Under the pieces are notes generated by a model. It saw nothing but the letters and a program-made list of their open reading frames with translations. It was not told the origin of the DNA and ran no database searches. Position numbers and translations under genes: made by a program. This document shows positions 39,103 to 51,815 of a stretch of DNA of 64,000 nt, piece after piece. The stretch is taken from contig NC_060233.1 in assembly GCF_021155775.2 (NCBI RefSeq), forward strand, positions 4,506,501 to 4,570,500. Direction: 5' to 3'. How positions within the stretch are numbered: the stretch's first letter is position 1; the number at the start of each line of letters is the position of its first letter. Source of the DNA: Neodiprion pinetum (taxonomy: Eukaryota; Arthropoda; Insecta; Hymenoptera; Diprionidae).

Positions 39103-39500
39103 ACTCACAAAAATTTCATTTGTTACAGTAACTAGAAAAATTGAGTAAAACGAGTATCGTTAAAAAAAACTGTTCGAATATCGTTGGGATTACGAAAAAC
39201 GAGGTACGCCTAACCATTTTGCGCTATCGTCGACCCTTTTTTGGTTATCGCAACGCTGAATCAGTTTCTTCGGTTTGTCTCTACTTTTTTAGTCAAACAA
39301 GGCTTTAACGTCAATTTATCGTTGCACGAGCGTTCAATTTTCGCAACAGTAGCAAGAAAATATAGCAACGAGAAAGAATAGTAACGGATACTAGAAAACT
39401 AATTTTCATTCTCTACCCAGAACAATATTTTTCGATTCTGGTAAAAAATGAAAATAGTTAAGGACCGAGCGGTAACCGAAACAAAAACTTTCTCTCAGTG
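39103..39500 (-). mobile_element. family A element, full length (A7)
   Basis: About 398 bp, inverted. Begins ctcacaaaaatttcatttg, includes the aaaacgaggtacgcctaacc and caaggctttaacgtcaattt blocks, and ends ctctcagtg followed by TA. It sits 25 bp from the small inverted-repeat element E. Confidence 0.9.
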
Positions 39501-41149
39501 TACAAAATCAACAATATTTTTCTTTCCATGAGCTCAGCGGCTATTAAAGCGTAATTTCGGATCGAAATATCGATCCGCGATCATTCACCATACATCATAC
39601 GATCCTGTGATACGTAAACGCATTGTGCAAGGCAGCTGATAATCCGCATTAGTAGCCTGTGTAAACACAGATGCTGGATCTAGCTCTCGAGTAGCGCGGC
39701 ACGTGGTTCGATCAAATCAAACAGCTGGATCATCTCCGTATCGCACGCTTAGTCGAGCCATGCGTGGAGGTGGCACAAGAGACGAGGATATCCCGCGTTT
39801 TCTTACATGTATTGTACGAGACGGTTTTTTGGGGGGGGGGGGGGGGGATTTCCGGTATCCAGGTGGACCTCGAATAAACCTTCAGCATCTTCGGGCACGC
39901 GCGCACCTCACAATGCACCCCTCCACCCCTGATCCGAGACCACATCTCCGATCCAGCAGGGCGATGTTACGGGATTGAAGAAAGTTATCCGGCTTTCTTT
40001 TCCTTGGATGACGGATGATCGATTGGCTGGATTCACGGGGATTCATGGGGTTCACCCAGATTTCAAATTGCCTTAAATCTTATTCACGATTTTTATCCGA
40101 GTTTAATTTCACACCGTTAACCCGCACCGATTAGTGCAAAAATTAAACATCATCGGTGTAAATCGTTCCGATTCTTGACACCAAGTCGTCTTAAAATCAA
40201 ACACGCGAAATACCGCGTTGACTTCTATGTAATATTTTCGTTGTTACATTTAACACCGCATTTCTAACAATTAAATCCAATTCGGTCCAGAGTTTCGCAT
40301 CGTTTAAAATTTACGCGAGAATCAAAACATCTTACACACCTTTAGTCGATTCAAAACCGAATTTTCATTCCGTCCGTGTAAATGATATACGATTAGATAT
40401 ACTATTTTATGCCCAATTCTTATCTCGTATCCTTTACAAAGTAGTATAATAATAATAATAATAACAACAATAATTACAATAATGACAATGATCCGGATGA
40501 CACGAGACAAAAACGTGGCAGCTGCCCGACTTTAAATCGCTTCATTAGCATCGTTTCTTTGGTTAAGATTCTTCTTCGTTCGGGTATATAATCTTGAAAG
40601 AACGGAACAGAGAAAGGATCGTTTATAGAGAATGGTAAAAAAGAGTTTATCGGAGATGACTGGCTAGTTTTCGTACGACTTCAGGAAGCAGGGAACGTTT
40701 TTGGATAATTAGTATAGATAGGACAGTTTCGGACACAATTAGGATGTCACACACACACACATATAGAAATAGAAATGTATAAGAAACGAGTCCCGAAGTA
40801 TGAAGAAAAAGGTGTTACGTATACACACAGCCGAAGGTTTTCTTTCCCCAAAGTGACAAACAGATTTCCTCAAGCTGAGAGCGGACAATACGGATTCGGA
40901 GTTTCAACATCCAAAAGATTTACGATTCTTTCGCCACCTCTTTTCCCTCCCTCTCTCTTGCTCTCTCTCTCTCACTCTCTCTCTCTCTTTTTCCTCAAAC
41001 CCGCAGGTAGTGCGAAGAGAAACGATAATAAAAAGATAAAATAAGGTTAACGGAGAAAGAGGAGAAACCCGCAGGATGCGCAACAATTAAACCGGAGTAT
41101 CCCTGGTGGTCGGGAAAGACGGAGAAACAAAGTTGGTTTTAAGGGGACG
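39501..41149. other. non-coding DNA
   Basis: A run of 17 G at 39831-39847 in a GC-rich patch (39640-39970), an (AAT)-type run near 40446-40463, and CT tracts near 40958-40987. No gene recognised. Confidence 0.5.
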
Positions 41150-41252
41150 CACCGAGAGAAATTTTTAGTTGCGGTTACCGCTCGGTCCTTAACTATTTTC
41201 ATTTTTTACCAAATTTTTCTAGTTACTGTAACAAATGAAATTTTTCTCAGTG
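41150..41252 (+). mobile_element. family A element, 103-bp deletion derivative (A8)
   Basis: The left arm (caccgagagaaatttttag to attttttacca) is fused directly to the right arm (aatttttctagttactg to ctcagtg). A minimal two-ended copy of this kind is typical of a MITE mobilised in trans. Confidence 0.85.
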
Positions 41253-44200
41253 TGGCGTGACGGAGAGCGGAAAACTGCAACGACAACTCCCGACTTACGT
41301 ATTCTTTCTTTCTCTCTCCCTCTCTCTTTATCCCTCCTCACCGCCGTTCACGGGGTTCTCGAAAGCCTCGGGGGTAGATCTCACATAAAGATCCCGTCGA
41401 GTCATAATGCCTGAGGTACCTTACATGTCCCACCTCTGCACCCGACACACACACACACACACACGTATAAATCCTCCACTCCGTGTCCCCTAACGTACTT
41501 CCCGCGACCGTTACTGCGGTGCTTAGAACTTCCACACGTGCCCGTCACACATACCCGCAGACCTTATTATCATATTTTTTCACTTTTATTTCCCAAGTTT
41601 TTTCCTCTCGCACACAATTGTAGTAGTGATTCAACACTCGGCGCATGCCGTTAAGGCGTAAGGACATACATGTGTACGGATACCTACGCGTCACGAGACA
41701 CGTACTTCGAATTAAGACGAAAGATTCAGAAACGTGGTAATTTTGACGGGAAAAAATATCGGGATCAATTTGTTACGCGCATCAATTGTATTTAAATACA
41801 ACGATAATAATTCATTGGAGTTTGTCGTTCAAATTGTACGGATATGTTGTTAATTTTAATGTGTTAAATAATTTTCATTGTTCATTGTAGATTCAACCGT
41901 TTGATTATTACAATTTTTCAACCGCTGTACAATACGATCGTTGAAAAATTGTTAAACGATGAAATATGAGAGTGATTTATTTTTTCCTTTCGACGTCGAT
42001 TTTTCTTTTTGTATTTTTTTGGATAGGTGATATTTGTCCGTGTACACAATCAATCAAGATAAGATATTTCCTGCAGCATGATGCACGGAATGCTCGCTTG
42101 CGTACGTACAAGGTGTACATAGACGCCCGATAGGTGTACACGAGTAGCGCGTTATACGTTCTACGATATTCCTTCCTCGACAAAAACATTAATAAATATA
42201 CACGTGTCTGTGTGTAAATTGTGTGCCTAGACACAAAACGTGTAGGCATGAAGAACTAGCTGCAGGCCTGCATAGGGAGGGGAGAAAATAGATGTAACGC
42301 GCTGCATATATATATATATATATATATATATTTTGTCGTTATTTTAACAACCGTACAATGGGTCCGTGTGTGGATCACAGCAAGTATACATGCACGTAGG
42401 GTGGTTAATTTTTTGACTTTGTTTTTAAGGTGCCAGTTAAAAAATTTGTGACAGAGCCTGAAAAAAACATTGTCGTAAGACCTAAGACACGCACGATGAT
42501 ACTGACGATACGCAATTGCGCATCCAATCACGCATCTTACAAAAAAAAATGAATAAAAGAGAGATGCGCGCGGGTGTGTGTGTGTGTGTGAATGAATAAA
42601 AAAAAAAAAAAAAAAACGTCGAACGATCACGAAGCGATTACTATTCGCCGCAGCGTATGTACATCGCGATATTACCTGTTGTTCGACATATGCAGATGAT
42701 AATCATAACAATGATAATGAGAACAGCATGCCCAACTTCGCAGGCATTATACAAGGTATAACCACACAGAAGCCTCCGCTTCGCCTCGAGACGGAAGGCT
42801 AATGGCTGACACGCGAACCCGTCCTAGCCTCTCGAGGTTTGCAGAACCAATCGCTACAAGCTGAACGCGTTAGCGAAATTTACATTTACGTTAGCGGGGG
42901 AGTCGCGATCCCACTTTTTATCATCACCTTACGTATCGTTATTAATTATTCACCTATGCGTGGATCGCCTCTCAAGTCGTCATTAATATCGACTCGCACA
43001 CACACACACACACAGCTTCGCTCATAGAGCTCGGAAAACTTGACGATAGGCGGGACTGGCATGGAACTAACGAGACGCCTCCCTCTCTCTTACTTGCAAA
43101 ATTAGAATCTAATACACGTTCGCGAATCCAGTCGAGGAACTAATAACTAACGGTCCAAGCTTTTTCGCAACGAACCGCTTTGCCTTTATAAAACCGGTGA
43201 AGACGAAGGTGTCTCTGGGCTCCGCCCACGCCTTAGGATTGAATCATCCGTCCCCCCGTAAAAGGTGTATTACAGTCGTTGCGAATATTAATACGGCTGT
43301 AGCGTGGAGGTTTATGGGGTACGGTTATTCAAGCTTGCCAATTTTTAACGATGATTTATGGCGTGGGTCATCTTTCTGTCTTGAGGTCGTTACGTAGCAC
43401 GGAAGAATGATCGGTCGACGGTGGTTTTGTGTTTTTTTTTGTTTTTTTTTCTATTTCTCTTCTACGGCAAATTGAGATCGAAATTTTATTCAACTGTAGG
43501 AGGTGCACGATAACGCGAAGGAAGAAATTTATTCGATCGGCAAAACTCGGACGCGATTTTATCAGACCTGAAATCGTTGATGAGATTTCGACATATTTTT
43601 TGATTCTCGACGTCTTTCTTCGGTCGGGAACAGTTCTCGGGTCGTCGACGTAGGCGGGACTGTCGCGTATACCGAATAAGCACCAACAACGCGGTGACCT
43701 TTAGGTGCTCGAAAGTAACAACGAACCGGACGAAACGAGGCAACGTCGAATCGCTGCCGCGGCTGGTGTGGTAGGAATTTCGAATGGTGGCGCGTACACG
43801 CGGCCCCCCGCGGCTCGACAACTCGCAACAGGTGAAGAGGAGATCCCTCGGGCACTCGAGGTCTCGGCACGACGCGTCGTTATAGGACCGGGAGTGGTCT
43901 TGTGGAATTTTGTTTCAAGATCGAATTACTCGAGATTCAAATTCGGGTATCGATAAATTTCCGATCTTTTTCGAAGCTGAGAACATCGCTTAGGTCGCGA
44001 TGAGATAAGATCACCCGCAAAAGCCTGATTCCAATATGGCCGCCGTTTGCTCGCTTCGAGTTTTGTTTCGACTGTAACATCGTTTTGAGGACCGATAACC
44101 GAGCGCAATTTTTTTCACCCGAAAGACGACGATGGCAAGAGTAGTTCAAGTGCTGGTTAGTCTCCGACTGAAGTTCGGAAACCGTGAATTCGGTCTGCGA

Positions 44201-45074
44201 GATCCGGTTACTTCGGAATTCCGCCGACGTAGAATTTCATTTCCCCGCCAATAACGAGAGGATTTTCAAACCTGTCGTTCGCAGTCGTCGGGAGTTTTGC
44301 GATGAAAACGCTGTAGCGCAGGGTTGCCGCGCGTGCAGTATGGAGAGGGGCTAAATTACAGCCAGTTTGAGCGCCGACGTATACCACCTATAACAGCAAG
44401 GGCACCAACAATGATATGTCATTATTCTCGAAGGCTCGGTCACGCAACAGCTGATGGCAGCGCAGCGGGCTGGAGGGTGGCGGCAGTCGAATTGGGAGGA
44501 GAGAAGAGGATAAAAGATAAAAAGGAAACAGAGCGAAGGAGAGGAGAAGAAGATGAAATAGGCGAGAGGCACGCGTTGACCACGAGACGCCAGCCCTCTG
44601 GCGCACGCCTCAAGGCGATGCGGTCGAGCGGTCAAAACGGTCAAAGTGTTGCCCCGTGTGCATGCGGTCCCCGAATATATGGAAGAAGGAGGGCACGCGG
44701 AGGCGAATAAAGCCGCGCGTGTTTCGGCCGCATTATATTATACCCACATCGCGGGTATATTTGTCCGAAGGATGTTCTCGGCTCCTTGGCTCTCCTATTT
44801 TCTGGGCCCACTGCGGGCATTACACGGGACTCTCTCCAGCCTCGAACCCCGAGCGAACAAAGCGCGGAGCTTCTCCGATATTGTAACAGCGCTTCGCGGC
44901 GTGGCTATTCCGAGATTTACGCCTGTCCGGAGCCATTATGGGGCAGGTTCGAAGGGCTAAACGGTCCCGCGAAACACCCGCATTGATCTTCACGGATTCA
45001 TAATACGCCGTAACTTTCCCGATGGTTGTGTCGTAGGCGTGTAAGCTGCCCAGTGTAACGTAATTCACTACCGG
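41253..45074. other. non-coding DNA with GC-rich stretches
   Basis: (AC)n 41445-41463 and (AT)n 42306-42331. From about 43650 to 45000 the DNA is GC-rich and open in several frames on both strands (up to 128 codons) without a recognisable domain. It could hold exons or a promoter, but I cannot support one. Confidence 0.4.
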
Positions 45075-45418
45075 GCGGGGTTGAAGCTCCGGAAGCGGCA
45101 TATTCCGAATTATTTTGGTGGAGAAACTTGAAGAAACGTGGAAACATGGAAAATCCAAAAAACGAAGGAAGATCAAAGTGGTGAAATCTTACCGAGCCGG
45201 AAATTCACACTGAGAAAAATTTCATTTGTTACAGTAACTAGGAAAAATTCAGTAAAACAGGTATCGTTAAAAAAAACTGTTTGAATTTTTAAGTTTTCGC
45301 ACTTTCGGAACGTTGACTTGTCGGATTTAAGTCCTTTCGGAATTTTGAGCGCCGGATTTCAGATCATTCGAAACTTTGATGTTTCATAGGCTTTCCAATT
45401 TCGGAATTTCAACCCCGC
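45075..45418. mobile_element. family B element interrupted by family A (B5)
   Basis: Left end gcggggttgaagctccgga, right end cggaatttcaaccccgc, with the usual agatcaaagtggtgaaat block. Shorter than B4 because of an internal deletion near 45130, and split by A9 at 45208-45290. Confidence 0.75.
45208..45290 (-). mobile_element. family A terminal fragment nested in family B (A9)
   Basis: cactgagaaaaatttcatttg through atcgttaaaaaaaactgttt is inserted within family B copy B5. B sequence resumes with cgcactttcggaac just to the right. Confidence 0.75.
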
Positions 45419-48400
45419 GTCAACTTCTCGTTTTTAAAAGCTCAGAGATCCCGGGGAATAATTCGTATCACGTACCGCTAAGTTTCCCCGAGTAATCGGC
45501 ACCTCGTGTACAGTGTAATAATCTGCAACCGCATGAGCCAAGCTTGCTGCTGACAAATCGCTAACTGCTTACCGTTGGTCTGTTATACGCTTGCGATGCT
45601 GCAGGCGAGAAACTGCACGGCAGCTACCGGTAATAGATAAGAAAGAATTAATCGCGCGAACACGAGTCTAGTACAACGCTTACCAGACACTTTACACGCT
45701 CCCGCGAACTTGCCACGGTTTACACACGTTATGCGGTATGTATACGAGCCGATAGCGCTGCTCGTGCAGGCTAGTTGTGTACAGTTAGGTCAGGTTGGAA
45801 TGAACGAGGAAAAAGAAGAGAGAAAGAGAGAAAAAAAAAAAACATTCCGTACCAACTTTTGAGCTCCTCTTCACCCGAAGATCTGAGTCGTGACATCACG
45901 TAGCACGTATCTACCATAAAACAGAAGTTTAGAAACGATGCTGCGGAGGAGAAAACCGGCTTCGTTTTGTCGAAATTTCGTCTGTTGTGTGAATAAAATG
46001 TGTCGTGTGACTTTAAGTTTCGCTGCAATTTTTAAAAATGAAGAAAAAAAGTAAATAAACTGTTGCTAACAACGAACGATTCTTTGTTCTGAAATGAAAT
46101 GCGCGAAAGAAGAAAAAAATTACTAATTAAAGGTAATAAGTAAAGTGATTTGTCAGGAATTATCAACCCTTGAAAAAAAATTATATAATTATACATCGAG
46201 TTCGAGTAAACGTTGAGAGTTGTTTAGATTCCTGCAGCTTCTTGATCTCACTTCAGTATTTGGTACACTGTTGTCATTTGGTGTTAAGTAATATGTACAT
46301 AGAATGTATGCACAAGTTGCGCAATGAAAATAAGACTTCAAGTGCAATTTCTTTTTCTTGTCAAGATCGGTATCAATTTGTATGAAAACGAGTTTATTTC
46401 TTCGACAGATCCAAATTAAATCCCAGTCTTATTTTCAAAATTCCCCAACTGTTTCCTGTATTTTCCCTTCCGCATGAGAAATCACTCGGAGTTTTCCCGT
46501 TTTTCCATACTTTCACTGCACGTACACGGCTAGAAAGAAAAGAATACGCCAGACAGGTTCGCTAAAATTTTTGGATCGATGTAACAGTTTTCTGGCGTAT
46601 TCACCGATTGAAATAAAATTAACAAGTACGAAGATAATATTTAATCGTCAAAATAACGAAAATTCGTACGATATTTACCAAGAGAAACGTAACAAGTAAC
46701 TCGAACAAAAATTAGACCTGCCGGTGCGTTACGTTGGGTGATAAATTTTTCCAACAGTGTACGTTAATCCCTTAGGTCCCTCGTTATCAGGTGAATAAGG
46801 TTATTCGTGCCTTCCTTTTTCCTCCGATCCGGATACGATCTCGACACTGTAAACGCAGAGAGGCACTCGACGGATGACGACTCGGGAATTACTATACAGA
46901 TCTGGGTTACGATGCATCAAACTGACTCGCTCCGCGCCGAATGAATTGCAAATCCGATCCGAACGGACCCGGAGGTACAAAAGCAGCTGCCCCAAGGCGG
47001 CGTGTCGGTGAGTCCCAAAGGCCTCCTCCTCCTCCTCCTTCGTCTTCGTCTTCTTCCTCTTCTCAGGATGTCTGTCTGGCTGATCGTACGAGAGCCAGTC
47101 CCTGTTCTCACACATCGAGCAGAGCGCAGCCCTCCCCGATCATACGAGAACCCTTAAAGAGTCCGTCGAGCCGAGGCGAGACAAAAAATGCACCCAGCTA
47201 TGAATGCCTAATGTCCCCTCCGTCCCTCCTCAGCACGTGCTCGAATTGCACCTCGGCGGCGGCACGTGCCCCATTCACAACCCCCGACACCACCCTCCGC
47301 ACCCTCCGTCGTCCAGAGACCGACGAAGACGCCGACGCCGTTCAAGACGATCAACCGAGCGATTTCACCCCCCCACCCTTGACGCGTCTTACTCGCAAGG
47401 CTCGCAAGCCGGCAGACATCCGGACGACCGTTTTTACCCTGCAGCTGGAACGTCGCTCAGGCCTCGATTCTCGATTTCGAGAGCAATTTTATTAAATCCC
47501 GGCTTCGATGCGGGGGATGAAAATATACCCAGGCAAAAAATACGATCGCGTCGATCGGTTCAAAGATATACTCAACGAATCGATTTCTTGTTTTTTTTTT
47601 TTTGTTTTTTTATTTTTAATGTTTTTTTTTTTTTTTTTTTCATCACCGATTACGCGACATCGAGTATACGTGATATTTCTGCAAGCACGTTGCGTATGAA
47701 AATATTACCGTTACACCGTACAGAATCGTTTCGAACAAGAGTGGGGAAATTTTTGTTTCTTTATTTCATCTTAACTCGAACACTTATTCCAACAACGTTC
47801 GAGTTCAAGTCAATATTTACAATTCTGAGTATATAAATGTGAAAATAAAAAAAATTAGCAATATCGTATACCTGCCGATCAATGGATCTAATTTAGTATA
47901 TTCTATGAGGGATCGGACGATTCGCTTCACCTAGCAAAAATAATGTACGAAATTACAAAAGTTTGGCTTTCACGGAATGTCACACGGGTGGTTAATCGAA
48001 CCGGCGAAAACGCGGTAATTTCTCTCTTGTTTGCACAACATATAACATTATATATATATATGTATAACAGATATTCTCCTTCACCTATTTGGGTACGTAA
48101 GTACACATAAGTCACATGCATAGGTACACACCATTGGATGATTGCTCAAGGCCGTTATATACCTGCACGCTGGTCTATAATATGCAAGCATACGTAGGTA
48201 CACGTAGGTTCGGATGGCCTATAATATCGTAGACGTAAGTACGTAGGTGTGCGTGCGAGAGGTATGAGGTGGTATGCATACCATGGAGCACCGTGTGTGC
48301 CGAGCATGCTCGCTGCTATATTTGTCGAGAACTTTGTCCCGGCGATTCACCGTATGTGTAAATACGTACGTACACGAACGTAGCGTACGTACAATGAGAG

Positions 48401-48422
48401 GCACGTGCGTGAGTGGCTAGCT

Positions 48423-48455
<33 letters not shown>

Positions 48456-48639
48456 CCTTCCTTCTTTCATTCTTTCCTTCTCTTTCTCTCTCGGAACTGC
48501 GTTATTACCGTACCGTTATTTCACTCACAATAAAGCCGGCTATTCCGTCGCATATTGTGAATATATACCGTGTTAAACTGCGATCGATTATCGAGAAAAC
48601 AGGGAACACGAGTTGCAGGAATATATAAAATTTTTAAAG
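45419..48639. other. non-coding DNA
   Basis: AT-rich apart from the open GC-rich block at 46940-47500. Contains T-runs at 47590-47640, (AT)n near 48050-48061 and a CTTT-type tract at 48431-48480. Confidence 0.45.
46941..47495 (+). other. long open frame of unknown status
   Basis: A 184-codon ATG-initiated frame, Pro/Ser/Thr/Arg-rich, with PPPPPP then a run of eight serines at residues 28-41 from a CTC/TCT repeat. A second frame (47204-47836) overlaps it, and the minus strand is also partly open. No recognised domain and no clear splice sites. GC-rich composition can produce such a frame by chance; a real exon or promoter-proximal sequence is possible. Confidence 0.15.
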
Positions 48640-48930
48640 GATTCTAAGTAACTTTTGAAAGAGTTCACTTGTCGCAAAATGATGGGAGACCTTTTTTCGT
48701 AGATCGTTTAATTCTCTACATAAATACGTTCTACTCTTATCCGGTACACCGATGCGATGGCGGGTTGTACAGTTTATAAGGTGAAAATAAATTTTTTTTT
48801 TTTCCAATACGTTGTTTCTAGATGGGAGATAGAAAATCGCGGTGAGGCACTTCTGAATTTAATATTAAGAGCTGAAACTTGTACAGCATCTTTTTTTCTT
48901 CACAATTTATCGTAATATCACGAATTTGAA
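48640..48930. repeat. family D interspersed repeat, copy 2
   Basis: Second copy, with agtaacttttgaaagagttc, cgcaaaatgatgggagac, cttttttcgtagatc, gggagatagaaaa and aatattaagagctgaaa blocks. It has an extra segment of about 40 bp in the middle compared with copy 1. Confidence 0.55.
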
Positions 48931-49945
48931 TAAAAGACAATTTAAGTTAAAAATGAATTTCGATAAGATATTTGTGAAACATCGATTTGGCGCAATTAAA
49001 ATTGCAGCGTTAATTGCACTCCCCCCTCTTGAAGCGGAGTTTTATCTTTGAAAGAAAATGGACAATTATTCAGATTTTCTACGGAGAATCGCGTCGGCGA
49101 TAATATTCACCGTCCATACCTATAATCACGTACCGTGTATGCACGTACCTTATACGAAAGATAATTATAATAACGTTCGAGTTAATAATAAGTAACAAGG
49201 ACGAGTGCAATCTCTGTATATACAAGCACAATTAGGAATAAATATATAAATAAATAAGTAAATAATTAAATAAATAAAAGCGTTCAAGCTGCGGAAGATG
49301 TATAATATTTTCACGCGTTATCACGGTGTCCCGTAAAATGTGAAGTGGGCAAGTTTTCAAACATCGGAATGGTTAATTATCCCATATCATCCAAACGAGC
49401 ATATGTATTCATATATATATATATATATATATATAATTCTAGCCATCGGGTATGTGCATACAAATAGATGGGAGGATACGGTAATCGGAAACATATGAAC
49501 TAACGAGCAATTAGCTAGACGGCGGAATCGACGCTGTGGAATTTCCACCCCCGCGAAATTTAATGGTACGTAGGTAGGTGTAATCGGGTAATTTGTCCCC
49601 TCTCTCTCTTCAACTTCCGCAATCCGAGTTTCCCTTTAATTTCGTGAAAGTTCACACTCGCAGCGTGCAATGCATAGAATGCAGGGTCTATTATCTATAT
49701 ATAACCCGTGTACAATGCCTGGACATTTATTGTAGATTTTCTTTCGCAAATGCGTCTTACGGTGGGTACGGTAATAATTACACTCGATTCGATCGGAGGT
49801 CGATGTGTGAAAGTTTTTCAAGCTGTTTCTCCCGTGTTATACGGTTTTTCTCTAATTTTTGCAACCCTTCGCAGAGATGCGTGGGAACAATTTATTCAAC
49901 GGTTCGATGATGAAGTGTGTGACAAAATTATTAATTTAGAGTATA
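48931..49945. other. non-coding DNA
   Basis: (TAAA)-like repeats near 49238-49277 and (AT)n at 49411-49434. No gene recognised. Confidence 0.5.
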
Positions 49946-50361
49946 CGCTGAGAAGGATTTCATTTGTTACGGTAACTAGAAAAATTGAGTAAAACAGGTA
50001 TCGTAAGAAAAAAATGTTTGAATATTGTTGGTATCACGAAAAACGAGATACGCCTAAGCATTTTGCGGTATCGTCGATCCTTTTTTGGCTATTGCAACGC
50101 AGAATCAGTTTCTGAGGTTTGCTCTACTTTTTTAGTCAAACAAAGCTTTAACGTCAATTTATCGTTGCACGAGCGTTAAATTTTCGCAACAGTCGCAAGA
50201 AAATATAGCAACAGCGATCGTAATGATAAAGAACAGCAACGGATACTAGAAAACTAATTTTCATTTTCTACCTAGAACTATATTTTTCGATCGTGGTAAA
50301 AACTGAAAACAGTTAAGGACCGAGCGGTAACCGGAACTAATAATTTCTCTCACAATCAGTG
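49946..50361 (-). mobile_element. family A element, full length (A10)
   Basis: About 416 bp, inverted. Begins cgctgagaaggatttcatttg after a TATA and ends atttctctcacaatcagtg, with a 6-base interruption of the right terminus. It lies only 60 bp from the candidate klu exon donor. Confidence 0.9.
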
Positions 50362-50421
50362 TGGAAACTCAGATAACTGCAGCGTGTAATTTATCCTTGC
50401 GTAATGACGTGTGTAACTCAC

Positions 50422-50490
50422 CTCTGGTACAGACGGCAGCGTGAATTGGCTTATCGACTGCGATTCAATGATGACGGACGACGCGTGGCA
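50422..50490 (-). CDS. candidate upstream exon of klu (weak)
   Basis: On the minus strand a strong donor, GAG followed by gtgagtt, lies at the low-coordinate end (last exon base 50422). An acceptor-like pyrimidine-rich cacctcag ends at 50491. The 69 bases between them are open, encode 23 residues ending SQFTLPSVPE, and are phase 0 on both sides. Spliced to the klu exon they give SVPE-DEVGG without a frame shift. There is no in-frame ATG before the TGA just upstream (near 50530), so this is either an internal coding exon or part of a non-coding first exon, with translation then starting at Met 31 or 33 of the main exon. The implied intron is about 44 kb, which is plausible for an insect developmental regulator. 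The join is inferred from splice signals and phase only. Confidence 0.35.
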
Positions 50491-50530
50491 CTGAGGTGAC
50501 GACGATGATGAATTCGATTGGATAAATCGA

Positions 50531-51399
50531 CATCACACTGTGAGCATCACTGATTTATCCGTTGCTCATCGCGGCACAAAACTGGATCGTCGTTATCATA
50601 TTTTGTTGTTTCCTTGTTTGTTCGTTTGTTGTTATTTTCTTTTTTATCTTTCACTAGATTAGTTTGAAACGGAAACGGATACGTGATAATCCGCATGTTA
50701 CGTAATAATTGTTCGCAGCATCCAACCGGACATTTGTCGATAATTTTCAAAATTCAATCGTAACCATTATCATATCTTGTTTATTTTAATTGACGTATCA
50801 CTGCATCCCACATTTGTCCGTCATTTACATATGCGTTCACATTGATCGATGGATCGATTCAACGATGTATCGTTTCAATCATCCAACACGTAAGTAATGC
50901 GACCGTCCAACGTGGCTAAGAGTCTCGCAAAATGTTATTCGTGATCTCGTTTCACATATAAAAACATTAACCGTCGTTTCAACACTTGCGTCATTCAACG
51001 TATCAGGATAAAAATTCATACGTGCAGTGGTAGTTGAAGAGGGTGAAGAAACATTTTTCTTCTCTTTTCTAAAAATCACCACCACAACGATCTAATCAAC
51101 TCGGAGTAAAACGTCCGACCACAAACGATGTTAAAAAAAAAAGCAAACGTAGAAAGGAAAAAAAAAAGACGCGATCGATTCGAAAAAAAATCAAATAAAA
51201 AAAAAAAAAAAAAAAAAAAAAACAACCAAATAAAGAAACAAACGATGCACGGAAATGTGATGATAATTCAAACTTTTCGTACGAATTCCAATCGACCGTC
51301 AGGCACGCGGTGAATACTCGTACGACGTGCGTCGTTCGTAAAGCTTCTCTACCGGGATTTGAAGTATGAGAAAATAAGGAAGAAAAAAAGAAAAAAAAA
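50531..51399. other. non-coding DNA upstream of the candidate exon
   Basis: Complex sequence to 51100, then A-rich (poly(A) near 51197-51221). On the minus strand this could be a 5' UTR or intron before the exon at 50422-50490. No start codon in the matching frame. Confidence 0.35.
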
Positions 51400-51589
51400 A
51401 AAAGGCGCGAAACGTGCAGAGACTCGTGGGCGGGCGAATATATAGCGCGATGCGAGCGAAATGCGGCGGCGCCCGAGTTCGACGACGACGATGTGCGGGT
51501 CGAGAGACGCGGGGTACAACTGGAGGACGTCCGGCGTCGGTGGCGTCGGCGTCTGAAATGCACCCCGTCCTCGATTGCCCTCGGGTATA

Positions 51590-51621
51590 CCCCCCCCCCC
51601 CCCCCCCCCCCCTCCCCCCCC
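51590..51621. repeat. poly(C) tract
   Basis: A run of 23 C, one T, then 8 C. Prone to sequencing length error. Confidence 0.85.
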
Positions 51622-51766
51622 GGCGCCACCACCGCTCCTCACCCCCCACCTCTCCTCTCCGCTCCTCTCCTCTCCTCTCCTCTCCTCTCTTCTCCTCTCC
51701 TCGCCGCTAACGCGTTAAACTTTGCAACAGGTGACCGCGAGGCCTGCTGGAGCCTTGTGTGCGCGT

Positions 51767-51769
<3 letters not shown>

Positions 51770-51807
<38 letters not shown>

Positions 51808-51815
51808 GAGAGAGA
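51770..51815. repeat. (GA)n microsatellite
   Basis: About 22 GA units with one GT interruption, in the GC-rich block upstream of the candidate exon. Confidence 0.9.

Noticed and set aside
47204..47836. 210-codon plus-strand frame
   Set aside because: Overlaps another frame, then runs through poly(T) to give a long phenylalanine stretch. Not credible as one protein.
51096..51632. 178-codon minus-strand frame
   Set aside because: Poly-Gly from the C tract and poly-Phe from A runs; low-complexity artefact.
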